Source: Manihot esculenta
Taxonomy: Eukaryota > Streptophyta > Magnoliopsida > Malpighiales > Euphorbiaceae
DNA length: 64,000 bases
Direction: 5' to 3'
NCBI RefSeq assembly: GCF_001659605.2
Contig: NC_035162.2
Coordinates: 31,314,153-31,378,152, forward strand
Positions 35,248 through 47,466 of this stretch are shown here, in pieces. How positions within the stretch are numbered: position 1 is the stretch's first letter; the number at the start of each line of letters is the position of its first letter. A program made the translations under genes and the position numbers. A model generated the notes under the pieces. It worked only from the letters and a program-made list of their open reading frames with translations, made no database searches and was not told where the DNA came from.

Positions 35248-35845
35248 CTCTTGAAGATCGAGAGGGAGACGACCTAAACTTGGAGATCCACGAAAATGAG
35301 CTCCTGAGTTCCCAAAGCTCCAAAACTTGGTTTAAATGTTCAAAACTTGCAATGTGAGTTTAAAACTTAAGAAAAATGGAAGAGATTTGGAGGAAGAGCA
35401 CAAGAGTTGCAAAGGGAAGGTCGGAAGCTTGCTGTGGCCGAAAATGGGAGAAAGCTCGCCCATTTCGGCTAAGTGCCCCATTTATAGGTGGCTGGCCAGG
35501 CCACGTTCGGGGGCCGAATGTGCCTCCGCATCCATGCAATGTTCGGCGGCCGAACTTGACTTTCGGCGGCCGAACCTGAACTTCCCTAACTCATGCTTTC
35601 GGGGGCCTAACGTGCCTCCAAAACGCATGCATGTTCGGCGGCCGAACTTGACTTTCGGCGGCCGAACCTGGGTTTTCTTCCAATGACTTTTCATGTAAAA
35701 AACTCATTTAGTTTCATACTTTAAAACCATTAAAAACATGAAAACATTTTATGAAAGCATGGTTCTACCCTTCTAGAGGTCTCCGACATCCGAGATTCCA
35801 CCGGACGGTAGGAATTCCGATACCGGAGTCTAGCCGGGTATTACA
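33620..35845 (-). repeat. Tekay-2 5' LTR
   Basis: 2,226 bp, the same length as the 3' LTR. TATAAAT on the minus strand at 35480-35486 is the likely promoter. The four-unit minisatellite is at 34246-34402, at the same offset as in the other LTR. Differences seen include G for A at the GCCCCG(G/A)AAATCC block and two changes near 35677-35685. Confidence 0.95.
35480..35486 (-). promoter_or_regulatory. Tekay-2 5' LTR TATA box
   Basis: CCACCTATAAATGGGG on the minus strand, about 360 bp into the LTR, at the same place as TATAAAA in the solo LTR and Tekay-3. It would leave R/U5 nearly 1.8 kb long. Confidence 0.65.
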
Positions 35846-35850
35846 CACTC

Positions 35851-36296
35851 TGACACTCAAGTCAGTAAACTGAAGAATAGGGCGAATATAAGGAATTGCT
35901 TTAGAACTCAAGAATAGTTATGTAAGAATTGTGTACTTTGGTCTTTGCGATCATTAGATTTTATACTGTAAGGAGATGAAGTTAATTATTGCATCTCCTG
36001 GAAATTCGATGGGATCACCGGCTAATTAACAAGAGATCACACCAGCTAATTAATCGGAGATCTCATTTTTATAGGTGTAATGGGTATCTGTTGAATTGTA
36101 TTTGCTAACGGTAACTTTATGTGCATACTTGACTTATTCAGGAGATGACGAGTTTTTACGAAGAACTGGATACTACGATATCTGGATCTTTCTTTTCACG
36201 GGTGGGACTGAATGTCGGCTTATAAGACTATTGTCACATGATTTGTACTATGATGACAGCTTATGGCTTATTCTGTATTATTGTTGTATAATATCA
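35851..36296 (-). repeat. Tat element 5' LTR, outer part
   Basis: 446 bp continuing the match to 18612-19052 of the 3' LTR after the Tekay-2 insertion; ends TAATATCA followed by the target duplication ATAAT. Confidence 0.85.
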
Positions 36297-36301
36297 ATAA
36301 T

Positions 36302-37075
36302 CATGTTGATTTTATAATAGATAGAATAATTGAATTAATTATTATTACTTATGAGATTTGGATAGGAAGATTGTTTAAATTTTTAATTATAAATTATAAC
36401 GGACGTTTTGATATAAATTGGAATTATTATTAAAATTCATTTAACTTTTATTTGATATTATTATATTGATATTTATAATTAAATTTATTTAAAAATACAA
36501 TTTACTGTATAAAATTTTCATTTTTTAAAGTTATTAGCAACCGATTAATTACCACTAAATATTATTAGTTACAATTTAATATGTATTAGAGATAAATTAT
36601 GAATTTTAAAATTTAAGATTTTTGTATAATTTTATAATTAATTTATTTAATAAAAATTATAGTCGACTTTAAATTTTAAATATAATTATAAATAATTAAA
36701 AAGTTAAAATTATTAAAATAAAATAATTCTTGACTTATCAGTTTATCTTATAAAATTGATAATTTTATATCTTGCGAAAAAAAAAAAAATCCTATTTCAA
36801 TAACTCTTATGAGTTAATAATTTTGAACTTATTGTATTTACTATAAAATTAAGCATTTATTTTTTAACATTTATTATTTTTATAATAATTTTTCATATTA
36901 TTTAACTTTAAAATGTGTTATTATAATAATTCTTATCCTAATATTTAATATTACTAAAATTTTTATCAATCCTAAATAGTAAAATCTATATTAATTTCTA
37001 ATTAAAAAGAATTTTATTTTAATAATTTTAAATTATCATGGGAAATTTTAACAATTTTTTATTTTATTGTCTTTC

Positions 37076-37143
<68 letters not shown>

Positions 37144-37699
37144 CTTTTTAGTTTTATTATAATAGATAAAAATAATATAAATTATAAATTTTAAAATTTA
37201 AAATTTTCAGATAATTTTATAATTAGCTTATCTGATAAAATTATAATCTATTCAAAAATTTAAATATAATTATAAAAATTTAAGTAAAATAATTATTGAA
37301 TTATAGTAGAAGATTTTATCTATTTTTTTTTAAAAAAATCTTATCTCACAAACCATTATGAATAAATAAAATTTAAACTTATTATTTTAATATAAAATTA
37401 AAAAATATATTATTTAAAATATATTATTTTTATATTTATTTAATATTTGAATGTGTATTCTAATAATTCTTATCCTAACATGTAAATTATTGTAATTATA
37501 TATCCTAAATTTTGATATATTAAGCTAACTAAAAAATTAATTTAAATTATAAAATACATCAGACAATTTAAAATTTAAATAAAATTGTTAATAATTAAAA
37601 AATATTAAGATTTTTTTACCAATCATATTATTCCCTCTCTTATCTCTTAATGTCATTGATTACAGAATTATATTTTATTTTATATTTAATATATTATAA
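36302..37699. other. AT-rich intergenic DNA with an AT microsatellite
   Basis: No gene recognised. An (AT)n run of about 50 bp, almost pure, occupies roughly 37079-37131 and continues imperfectly to 37142. Confidence 0.6.
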
Positions 37700-38440
37700 A
37701 ATTTAATTTGAAAATATTATAAAAATTGCTTTATTTAAACCGAAAACCATATCTATAGCCTCCGAAATTTTTGGTTTCCAGTGACCAACAATTCTTTTAC
37801 AGGCGCTAGCAAGGACTTGACCACAATGATCTTGGAAAATAACACCCAGACCCACCAAATCAGGACCAACCATTCCCGTGTCTACATTCAATTTAATAAA
37901 GGAAGGAGAAGGAGCATTCTAAAGTGCGACCAAGGATTGAGAAGAAGCCGAGCCATCAATAGAAACTGAGCAAAGAACTTGCTGGAAAGAATCGAACATC
38001 ATTCGCTTGTGAGTGGCAACAGAATGACAGGACCAAACCATATTCGAAAACAGGAAGCGATTTCGAGCATCCCACAGGCAGTAATAGACGCAAGCAATAT
38101 AAGCCAACTCGTCACCAGATCTGTCCGCCACAAGACCCATCCACCACTGCTGGAAATTATGTCCTGGGATGGAATAAACCCAATCCAAATTAATAGCAGT
38201 CCATACCTATCATGCCCGATCACAATCCCTAAAAAATTGAAGCACTGTTTCATCCATCATACAAGATAAACACTTTGGAGAGATATCATGGATGCGAACA
38301 TGGAGCTTCTCTCGTGTATGGAGAACGCCTAATGCTACTCTCCAAATAAAATTAATCACCTTGGGAACCACAAGCTTCCATATTGAATGCCAGTAAAAGC
38401 TACCACTCGCAGAAGACTGAGTAGAGCGTGAAGCTACACC
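37700..38440 (-). pseudogene. LINE ORF2 3' fragment: zf-RVT and RNase H
   Basis: On the minus strand the frame reads SIWKLVVPKVINFIWRVALG, then KCLSCMMDETVLQFFRDC, the reverse-transcriptase zinc-binding region (zf-RVT, PF13966). After a TGA-TAG stop pair it continues with WTAINLDWVYSIPGH and CLWDARNRFLFSN. It then enters the RNase H domain (NVDTGMVGPDLVGLGVIFQD, KISEAIDMVFGL) before breaking off near 37700. This is the domain order of the C-terminal half of plant LINE ORF2. Broken by stops and truncated at both ends; no target duplication found. Confidence 0.8.
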
Positions 38441-38459
38441 AGGATGGGATCCGGGTAGC

Positions 38460-38560
38460 TGTTACGTAGCTGTTAACATGGAAAAGGGATATGTGTTCTT
38501 CTTCTTCGTATGAGATATAAATTCTAAAGGAAAAAGAAAGAAAGGTTGCTGATAACATAT
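38460..38560. repeat. Left member of an inverted repeat pair
   Basis: About 100 bp, GTTACGTAGCTGTTAACATG to the AAAGAAAGAAAGGTTGCTG block. It matches the reverse complement of 41188-41290 at roughly 85% by eye. The pair brackets a copia fragment and its LTR-like end. Confidence 0.7.
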
Positions 38561-38613
38561 TCTTTTTTTAAATACCGAATGGATCTAGGTTGAGAGCTCA
38601 ATTGCTATAAAAC

Positions 38614-39513
38614 TGTTAGGATAATATAGCATTTTGATAGATAAAGTTTAGAGAGTATGCAGTACTCTAAATCATTTATCACATTTCGCTGTCACAATCT
38701 CTTTTTATAATCTTTGGAGATCATAATTATATTTATTCCAAATAAAACGTAATTGATTGATCAATAAACACAATTAATATGATAATTCTATAATGGTCTT
38801 CCTTATCTCATGATTTTCTTAATCTTCGCTTAATATGCTTTTCTAGAAATGTTCCGCCAAATTAAATCATACACTATCCTTTGACAGAATCTAAGATAGA
38901 AAATATTAAATTAAATCTCGAGTAATTGATTGGAGCCATGAAAGTAAAATGCGAAGATTACTTATAACTTCCATAATATTAAATAGAGATTTAACTTGTA
39001 TCACTCTAACCGGACACTTATTGCATACATGGTACGTATTATGTATTACAGTATTAACTCCTTTACTCATGGATCATATGTCTTTTATAATATTTATTAT
39101 TATGCATATGATAGTCCAAATATCTAATATCTAACTTTGAGTTCACATATCTACTCAGAGTCACATTTAATAGAACTTACGCCTGGCATTTAAGACATAT
39201 TAATTAACTTGATTACATATGATTAAATCATTTCTCATAGGTGAAATTAACATTATAAACCTTTGAGCTCTTTGTATTATCATCATTGATAATAATAAAT
39301 TTATAATTGTCTCATCTTTATTAATCACCTGGATAATAAAGGTAATTGCCTATGTAAAAAGGTCAATATTTTATCTGTGTGACATACTATTTCATATCTC
39401 ATATATATATATATATATGAATTCACAAAATACGTAGGGAAAACATCATTATTATTAATAATGTAATTTAAATGAATATATTAGGAAAAATACATAATAC
39501 AAGTATATCAACA
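38614..39513 (-). repeat. Probable 3' LTR of the degenerate copia fragment
   Basis: About 900 bp with LTR-style ends (plus strand TGTTAGG...TATCAACA) lying just downstream, in minus orientation, of the copia RNase H end. No complete partner LTR was found, so the call rests on position and termini. Confidence 0.45.
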
Positions 39514-40520
39514 TCTACGGAAATCTGACGACTTAAAGTGCTTATTGAAAATATCCTTGGCAATAGGCTTTGTAAAGAGATCAGCAGTCATATCATGCAT
39601 AGATATATACTTTATGTTCACTTCTATTTTAGTAACCATGTATTTTATAAAATTATACTTCATATCAATATGCTTAGTTTTTCCATAGTACTTGGGATCC
39701 TTTGTATAGGCGATTGCAGCTTGACTATTGCAATTAATCGTAACATGTTTAAAATTATTATTAAATACTCCCAAATGTACAAGGAAATACTTTAACCATA
39801 CAACTTCTTTACACATTTTGCTGAGAATGCCACAAGCTTAGCTTTCATAATGTATAATGCTATATAGGATTATTTCTTACTACACTATTATACATCTCTA
39901 TTATTTAGTAAGAAAATATATCATGAGGTAAAATTTCTTTCATCCAGATTACCTTCCCTAATCAACATTAGTATAGCTTTTCATTAGTAAATCTTTTCCT
40001 TGATAACGTAAGGAGTAATCGATTGTGCTTTTTAGATACCTCACTATCCTTATAACTGCTTTCCAATGTTGATGTTTTGAGTCAAATTAATATCTATTGA
40101 CTGGTCAAATATCATAGCAGATATCAGGTTTAGTACACATCACAGAGTATATTATAATACCGACTGTGTTAGCATAAGAAACTCTACTCATTTGTTCTTT
40201 TTCTTGTGGAGTCTTAGGATATATTTTTTTGGCTTAAAACTTCATTTTTTAAAATAGGAGTGCCTATGGGCTTACAATCTTACATATTAAATTTGTTCAA
40301 GATTTTTTTAATATATGGCTCTTATGAAAGAGAATAATTTCTTTGAACAATCTCTTGAAATCTTAACTCCAAGAATATATGTTGTTTCACCTATATCTTT
40401 CATCTCGAATTTAAATGATAATCACTCTTTTATTTTCATAACATATTTTTTGTCACTGCCAGCTATAAGTATATCATTAACATACAATAATAAGTTCACA
40501 AACTTATGTGAAACACATAA
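39505..40520 (-). pseudogene. Degenerate Ty1/copia pol fragment
   Basis: The minus strand enters reverse transcriptase at FVNLLLYVNDILIAGSDKKY (the catalytic YVDD is now YVND), continues with FKFEMKDIGETTYILGVKIS, then CTKPDICYDI and HWKAVIRIVRYLKSTIDYSL. It ends in RNase H (EVVWLKYFLVHLG; IAYTKDPKYYGKTKHIDMKYNF; DLFTKPIAKDIF) at 39508. Many stops. The 5' half of the element is missing. A copy unrelated to the copia element at 43765-59739. Confidence 0.75.
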
Positions 40521-42519
40521 ATTGACTGGGACTAGGATAGGGTTGAAGGGGTCTTCTTCAAGCTCTGGATTTTGCAAAAATTCTAGATTCAGGTTGATTT
40601 TTTGTCAATTTCGAAGAGCCATAACTCTCTCATTTTTTATCTAAATGAAACATATAATATGCCATTTTAAAGCGTGACATATCTACTTTATATTGATATA
40701 AATATTACAATCAACGCATAACTAGATAAAGATATAATTGCCTAAAGAAGGCATCGTTGACATGTTCACAAAGGTTTTAGAATTGCACCAAAATTTTCAG
40801 AAGTAATTTTAATTCATTCTAACACTACTAACATATTAAAAGCACATATAAACTATGAAAGAAATATGATGCCTTAGATACCAATGAAAAAAAATTATAT
40901 TCATGGACTCTAATCCATGAATAAAGCATTTACCATGCATTAATCCAATAAATCCATCTCCATTTGTTTCACTAGTTTAGTCATTACTCACATACTAAAA
41001 AATACGAATTAAAATCATATAATCATAGTTTAAGTGTATGTTAGAATTGCAGAAGTTGATTACTCTAAGTAAATAGAGTTTGGCGTGTTGAAGAAGATGA
41101 TGCAATAATGATTCCTCTACTTTTTCCTTCTTCTTCTTATATAACTCTTATGATATGAATGTAGGAAAAAAAAATATAAAAAGGAGCAACAACCTTTCTT
41201 TCTTTTTCCTTTATAATTTATATTTCATATAAAGAGAAGATCACATATATCTTTTCCACATTAACTGCTACTTAACGTCTCTTTTTCCTTCATTTTTATT
41301 AAACACCAACTGAATTCGGGTTGACCCAAATGAGTGATCTGGACTGAAATTATTTTAAGTATAGTCAAGTTAAGAGGGTGAAAAATTTTCTTTCAACTAT
41401 AGTCTTGCTATCATATTAGGGTAGACATTGACCACCGAGAAACATGTCAAAAGTGTGCCTGTTGAAATCTTGAGGAAATTAGATGATTGATGCCATTGTA
41501 GATCGAATTGATATCCCAAGATAATTGAGTAACGCCACTTGTAAAGTCCGATACACTAGAAAAGAGTCTATCTCACATTCAATGGCTTAAATATCTTTCT
41601 CAAAGGCCAATTGGAGACTAGTCAATACTATCCAAGCTTCCCTTATAGCAACAGAAGAACACACAAATTCTTTTGACATATCCATCAACTACAAACCCAT
41701 AGTTGTCTCTTTCATGTATATATTGAAGTTTAAGACAAGTTTTATTTATAAAATAATTTAAAATAAATTTTAACTGATTTAGAACATATTTAGGTATTTG
41801 ATATATTAAACAGGTTCATCTTTTTATAGAGTAATTTTGGTGAATACCTTATATGCTATCGTAGCTAATTATCACAATCCAATTCTTGCCAAACATGACA
41901 ATATATCTCAAGTTGGCCACAAAGCTATCATTCCATTGTCCAAATCTCAACTTGCTACTAAAGGCTTTAGCATAAAACCATGCACTACACCATCTATGTT
42001 TAGCTTTATTCAGTCCATAGAAGCAAGAGTCTTATTTATTATAGGGGCAAATTTTAGTACTTATCTAGGTTTTCAACATTTATACTTAATGTTTTTAAGT
42101 CAAGTTAGCCAAGAGAATCTCACAATATAGCAAGCCCATTATAAAGGTATCATAAATATTATATTTAAGTGAGTGTAGTAAGTAGATCAAGAATAATAAA
42201 TAATGAGGCACACAAAATAATAGTGTGTTGATGTTTAATGAATAGGTACATATATTTATTAATGGACCATTTCTTTCATTCTTATAAAATAATCAATAAA
42301 GTGAGCCTATCAATCTTTACATTACTAGACTAAACCTTTGAGTGCGTTAAATTTATAATATTAACAATTATTATTTCTATGATATAATATTATTTAATGA
42401 AATCAAAATAATTGTTAAACTTGATATTAATGAGTCTTATTTTGTAATGTAATAACATTTCATGTGGTAGTTACGACTCAAATATTTTGGTAATCTGGCA
42501 GAATTCTGTTTGTTTATTG
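40521..42519. other. AT-rich DNA, no recognised gene
   Basis: The 41837-42130 plus-strand open frame (97 codons) matches nothing I know. 41188-41290 is the right member of the inverted pair. Otherwise nothing recognised. Confidence 0.45.
41188..41290. repeat. Right member of the inverted repeat pair
   Basis: Reverse complement of 38460-38560 with about 15% differences; shared block AACCTTTCTTTCTTTTTCCT on the plus strand. A TATATAA motif lies near 41136-41142, so it may be an LTR promoter region of the same copia family in the opposite orientation. Confidence 0.7.
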
Positions 42520-43062
42520 GGTATTTTGGAATAGAATAAGTTGATTGAGATTAGAGAAAATTTAAAATAAAAATCAAGTTATGGATTTAACTGGCATTTT
42601 AAAAAAGATAAATAGTGTTTCCAAAATAGAATAAAATTTGACTTTAATCAAAATTGATAAATTTGGCTTGTGAAAATTGATAGGATACATGTAGAAAAAA
42701 AATTATTATTTGATGCTAATTAAGTGTAAATTATAAAATATAAGAAAGTGTAAATATTGTGAAATGCAAGAATAATGGAAAGTTAATTTTTGAGTTTAAT
42801 TAAAAAGATGAAATAAAAATTGTAGGTAAAAGTAGAATTTTAAAGAATTTAGAGTTGGACATTAATCTTGGTCATTAGATTGCACGGTACTTAAATTAAT
42901 CCTAGTTTCCAATCCTTTTTAAAAGAGACAAGAAAGAGAGGAAAAACACTATTCATCTTCTTCTTTCTTTAATAGCCAAAACTTCCTCTCCAACCCATTT
43001 TTGCTTCTTCTTCCATCTATCAAATCTACCTAGTTTTCCACTTCAAATCAATTTATCCCTTT
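42520..43062. repeat. Repeat A, left copy (inverted relative to 59890-60395)
   Basis: Matches the reverse complement of 59890-60395 in long colinear blocks, for example ATCAAGTTATGGATTTAACT here against ATCAGGATATGGACTTAATT there, and AAAATTGATAAATTTG in both. The two copies face each other across the copia element. LTR-like in length and composition; family unknown. Confidence 0.65.
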
Positions 43063-43478
43063 ACCCAAATACTCTTGCAAGCTAAAGGAAAAATAGAATT
43101 AAAAAATAAGCTTTTCACCGATAAAAATTTATTTGACTCAAGGATCGAATTTGGAGTATAAAAAGAATATTAACAGTAGCTAAGATAGGCGAGAATATCA
43201 GATCAATGAGGCTCTTCTATTTTGTTTCTTTTTCTTTCCGCTTTTAGTAAGGATGCTTTTTCGATTTCATCCTTCCCTCAATTTTTCTGAATATGATCTT
43301 TTGAGTTTTTACTCTTATTCTTATTCTTTTTTTTCTTTCCTTTTTTAGCAATTTTAGTTTCTTTTTTTTTTATATATTTTTTTTATGCATTTCTCATTTT
43401 CTTTTTTTAATTATAGAGTATATTAATTAAAATTTTTAATTTATAGAGTCTATATTAACAGATAGAGTATATTAATTT

Positions 43479-43584
43479 TATAACAGATAGAGTCTATATT
43501 AACTATTTTAAATTATAGAGTCTATAGACTCTATAATTTTATAACAGATATTTTAAATAGTTAATATAGACTCTATCTGTTATA
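43479..43584. repeat. Nested perfect palindrome
   Basis: Outer arms of about 34 bp (ATAACAGATAGAGTCTATAT at 43480 against its reverse complement ending at 43583) enclose a second, perfect 26-bp palindrome at 43512-43537 centred on GTCTATAGAC. A shorter partial copy of the arm sits just upstream at 43435-43478. Able to form a cruciform or a long hairpin RNA; origin unknown. Confidence 0.8.
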
Positions 43585-43764
43585 AACAAGATGGAAGAAG
43601 AACACTAACCTTTAAAGTTATAAAATTTTTGTGCAAGATCCCTTTAAATTCCTTTCCCTTTCCCTTTAGGGCTTCCAACTCCCAAGTTGGTTTGCTCTTC
43701 AAATCAACAAGAATAAAATTCAAATGTTAAATAAGTTTCACCATAAAGAAGTTCTATAGGAGGC

Positions 43765-43978
43765 TATAGAAGATTTATGGTATTGAGAATTCTATGTGTT
43801 ATTTGTATTTCTGTACAGAATATATTTATATAGTATATACAGTGGTTGAGTTAGATACAGATTGTATGAATAACAAATATTATCTCAACCAACTATAAAC
43901 CTTATCATAACTTTAAATCTTATCACAACTCTAACCTTATCATGACTCTAAACCTTATCACAACTCTAAGCCTTATCA
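43765..43978 (-). repeat. Copia 3' LTR
   Basis: 214 bp; begins TGATAAGGCTTAGAG on the minus strand and holds several CTTATCA-type short repeats. Pairs with 59525-59739. Confidence 0.92.
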
Positions 43979-46900
43979 CGCCCCCTCAATTCGTGCGTTG
44001 TAGGGACAGAACGAATTGTTAAATGTTGCATTAGAGTTTGATGCCGCATTTTGGATAATGGTTTAGTCAAAATGTCAGCTAATTGATCTTTAGAGCAAAT
44101 AAACTGTACTTTGACTTCATTCTTTTACACCTTATCACGAACGAAATGAAAATCGACTACCAAGTGCTTCATCCGAGCATGGAAAATAGGATTGATAGAA
44201 AGATATGTTGCGCCAATATTATCACACCACAAGTTGGTAGTTTTGGTGGAATGGAAAGTAATGTCACGCAACATTGACTGAATCCAAGTTAATTCAGTGA
44301 CAGCAAGACCAATAGCTCGATATTCAGCCTCTGTTGATGAACGAGCAACTGTTTGTTGTTTCTTGGAATTCCAAGATATGAGATTTGTGCCCATGAAAAT
44401 AGCATAACCTGTGGTAGACTTGCGATCATCAATGTCACTCGCCCAATCAACATCAGTATATATATTCAAATCTGTGTTTGCCAATTTGGAGATGTAAAGA
44501 CCATGACCAACAGTGTGCTTGAGATACCTCAATATACGCTTAACCGAACACCAATTATCCTCAGTAGGTGCATGAAGAAACTGAGAAACTTTGTGAACTG
44601 AATAACAGACCTCGGGTCGGGTTAAACTCAAGTATTGCAATCCACCTACTATACTCCGATATAACGTGGGATCACTCATTGGACGGCTTTGTATAGCAGA
44701 CATCTTATCTTTTGGAGTTGCTGGTGTGGAGATTCCCTTGCAGTCTCCCATCTGTGCTTTGTGAAGCAAGTCAAGTATATACTTTTGTTGAGTTAACAAA
44801 AGTCCATCAGCGATCCAAGTTGTCTCCATACCAAGGAAATACTCCAATGTGCCCAAATCTTTCAACATGAACTCAGATTTGGGAGAGGAAATAATATGAT
44901 TCAAAGTATGACTGCATGTACCGGTCATGATAATATCATCCACATACACAAGGATAAATAACTTGATATTGTTCTTGACATAGCAAAACAGAGAGGAATC
45001 GGCAGGAGAGACTCAAAACCCTTGATTGATTAAGGCTGAGAACAGAAGTTTATACCACTGACGTGGAGCTTGACGAAGACCGTATAGTGAACGGCGTAGA
45101 TGACAAACATGATCTGGTTTAGATGTATCAGTGAAACCTGGAGGCTGCTCCATGTAAACTTCATCATCCAAATCTCCATGCAGAAAAGCATTAGAAACAT
45201 CTAATTGCTTCACTAACCAACCATTTGAGACGGCTAAGGACAAAATTATTCAAATAGTAGTTGGTTTGACAAACAGTGAAAAGGTTTCAAAGTAATCAAT
45301 GCCGGGACGTTGATGATATCCTTTAGCAACAAGGCGAGCCTTATATCTATCAATACTGCCATCAGATTTCTGTTTAACTCTGAACACCCATTTACAACCA
45401 ACTATATTCTGTACCTTGTCCCGAGGGACGAATTCCCAAGTTCCGGCTTGAATTAAAGCATTAAGCTCTTGAATCATGGCATCACGTCAATTTGGATCTT
45501 TGACAGCTTGAGTATAGCAACTAGGTATTGAGAAAGAAGCAGTCACATTATTTAACTTTGGAGACCATGGAGTTTGCGGTTTGAGCTTGCCCGTTTGCTG
45601 TCTAGTCACCATGGAATGTGTCTTAACTTGCAAAGGAACATGACAAAAATTGTTCAGCTCGATTTGGTTAGTATTTAGTGATACGGTGCACTCAGGTGAT
45701 GGTCTTGGTATGTGGGCCTGACTTGTGTCAGTTGTGGTGTCGTTTTGGATAAGGATTGGAGTAATGGAAGCAGTGTCATTTTGATGTTTAGGAGAGGTTT
45801 GTAAGTTGCGTTTTGGAACTGCTCCTAGGATACCAGGTTGTGTATTTAACAAAGGTGGAATGGGTGGTAATAGAATGGACGTAGGACTCACTTCAGCCAC
45901 TGAAGTAGTGCCATTATCATCCAACTTCTTAAAAGGAAACTCCTGCTCAAAAAATAAGACATGGCGTGAGATAAAAAGACGACCAGAAGAAATTTCAAGA
46001 CAAGTATACCCTTTATGAAGTTTACTATAGCCAAGAAAAATACAACGAGAAGACTTAGGAGCAAGTTTGTGAGATGAATAAGGTTTTAACCAAGGATAAC
46101 ACAATGAACCAAACACACGCAATTCATCATAAGTAGGTTTCTCATGAAATAAAATTTCATAGGGAGTGCGTTTGTTATTGGATGAAGAGGGCAATCTATT
46201 TATTGTGTAGGTAGCAGTATTGAAGGCATAGGTCCAGTAATTGCAAGGAACTGAAGTATGATGTAATAGAGATCGGCCTAACTCAACAATATGCCTATGC
46301 TTTCGTTCTGCACATCCATTTTGTTCAGGAGTGTGAGGACAAGAAACCCTTTGTGAAATCCCCTGTTGTTTCAAGTAATTGGACAAAGACCGAAATTCTC
46401 CCCCCCAATCTGATTGAAAGTTTTTGATAGGCAGTCCAAAATATTTTTCCACTAAACACCAAAATTGAACAAAGACAGATAAGACATCAGATTTTTTTTT
46501 AAGAAAATATAACCAGCAATACTTATTAAAATGATCATAGAAAATCACATAATAACGAAAATGATCAACAGAAACAACAGGGGCAGGGCCCCAAACGTCA
46601 GAACAAATAAGTTCAAGAGGCTGTTTAGCACGATAAAGAGAATCAACAAACGGTAATTTATGTGACTTACTCACATTGCAAGTATGACAATGATGAAATT
46701 TATTACTAGAAACAAAAGAAATATTATTAGATCTAAGAACATCATGAACAACTCGAAAATTTGCATGTCCTAGCCGCTCATGCCATAATGAAACTGTTGC
46801 TGGGAAAGCTTTGGGAGAGAATGACCGAACTTGCTGCAAAGGAAAGAGATAAAGGCCATTGTCACTCGAGCCTTGGTATAATACCTGCTTCGTGGGGATA

Positions 46901-47098
46901 TCCTTCACAAAATATTTGTCAGGGAAAAATTCAATTGAAGTGTTATTTTGTGAGGTAAAAGCAGAAACTGACATTAAATTGTTAGTGATAGCAGGTGAAT
47001 AAAGAACATCATTCAAACGAAAATTATGATCATTAATAGAAGCAATTGAAAAACCACGAGATAAGACAGAAAGTGTTTTACCATTGGCAATTGTGAGA
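43967..47098 (-). pseudogene. Copia pol: integrase, reverse transcriptase, RNase H
   Basis: Continues the gag-protease frame after the Tekay-3 insertion. Integrase: GAG-pre-integrase part LWHERLGHANF with the zinc finger H/H and CHTC, then the core (ICSDVWGPAP, FQSDWGGEFRS, CPHTPEQNGCAERKHRH). Reverse transcriptase: [44 protein letters not shown]. RNase H: YTDVDWASDIDDRKSTTGY and SSTEAEYRA. Ends at KDQLADILTKPL close to the LTR. Four in-frame stops are seen: after VKDPN, after KPTTI, after INQGF and after VRDKV. The first is TGA where Trp is usual. No frameshift was noticed, so decay is by point mutation only. Confidence 0.88.
43979..43988 (-). other. Copia polypurine tract
   Basis: TTGAGGGGGCG on the minus strand directly before the 3' LTR start TGATAAGG. 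Confidence 0.75.
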
Positions 47099-47459
47099 GC
47101 GGTTGTAATACCCAGCTAGACTCCGGTATCGGAATTCCTACCGTCCGGTGGAATCTCAGATGTTGGAAGCCTCTAGTAGGGTAAAACCATGTTTTTATGA
47201 AATGTTTTAATGTGTTTTATGTTTTAAGCATGAAAGAAAATGAGTTTTTGCATGAAAATAGCATTGGAGGAAAATTCAGGTTCGGCCGCCGAACCTCAAG
47301 TACGGCCGCCGAACATGCATGCGTTGCGGGTGTGCTTTAGGCCCCCGAAAGCATAAGTGAGGGAAGTCCAGGTTCGGCCGCCGAACCCCAAGTTCGGCCA
47401 CCGAACATGGCATGCATGCGGAGGCACATTCGGCCCCCGAACGTGGTCTGGCCAGCCAC

Positions 47460-47466
47460 TATAAAA
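47460..47466 (+). promoter_or_regulatory. Tekay-3 5' LTR TATA box
   Basis: CCACTATAAAAGGG, about 356 bp into the LTR; the same motif is at 55603-55609 in the middle LTR. Transcription would start near 47490, giving a very long R/U5. Confidence 0.7.

Larger units (their letters stand above)
26035..35845 (-). mobile_element. Tekay-2: nearly intact Ty3/gypsy element
   Basis: 9,811 bp, minus strand, with exact target duplication CACTC (26030-26034 and 35846-35850). Both LTRs are 2,226 bp and differ at about seven positions by eye, so the insertion is recent. It has an iMet primer site, polypurine tract and a single gag-pol frame of 1,664 codons. Two lesions argue against activity: Asp to Asn in the RNase H catalytic motif and a premature stop that removes the last residues. 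It sits inside the 5' LTR of the Tat element. Best described as a recently mobilised, now probably non-autonomous copy. Confidence 0.96.
18525..36296 (-). mobile_element. Tat-lineage Ty3/gypsy element, degenerate, with nested insertions
   Basis: Boundaries rest on LTR-like ends and an exact target duplication ATAAT (18520-18524 and 36297-36301). The left copy (3' LTR) is 18525-19052; the right copy (5' LTR) is 25948-26034 plus 35851-36296, split by Tekay-2. Removing the nested solo LTR and Tekay-2 leaves about 5.6 kb. Internal order on the minus strand: primer site, gag, gag zinc finger, reverse transcriptase, RNase H, start of a second RNase H, tandem repeats, polypurine tract, 3' LTR. Protease and integrase are missing and there are many stops. 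The second (archaeal-type) RNase H and the 3' tandem repeats are lineage marks of Tat. LTRs differ at many positions, so this is an old insertion. Confidence 0.88.

Noticed and set aside
41837..42130. 97-codon open frame on the plus strand
   Set aside because: No recognisable domain, no promoter context and AT-rich surroundings; could be chance or a relic.
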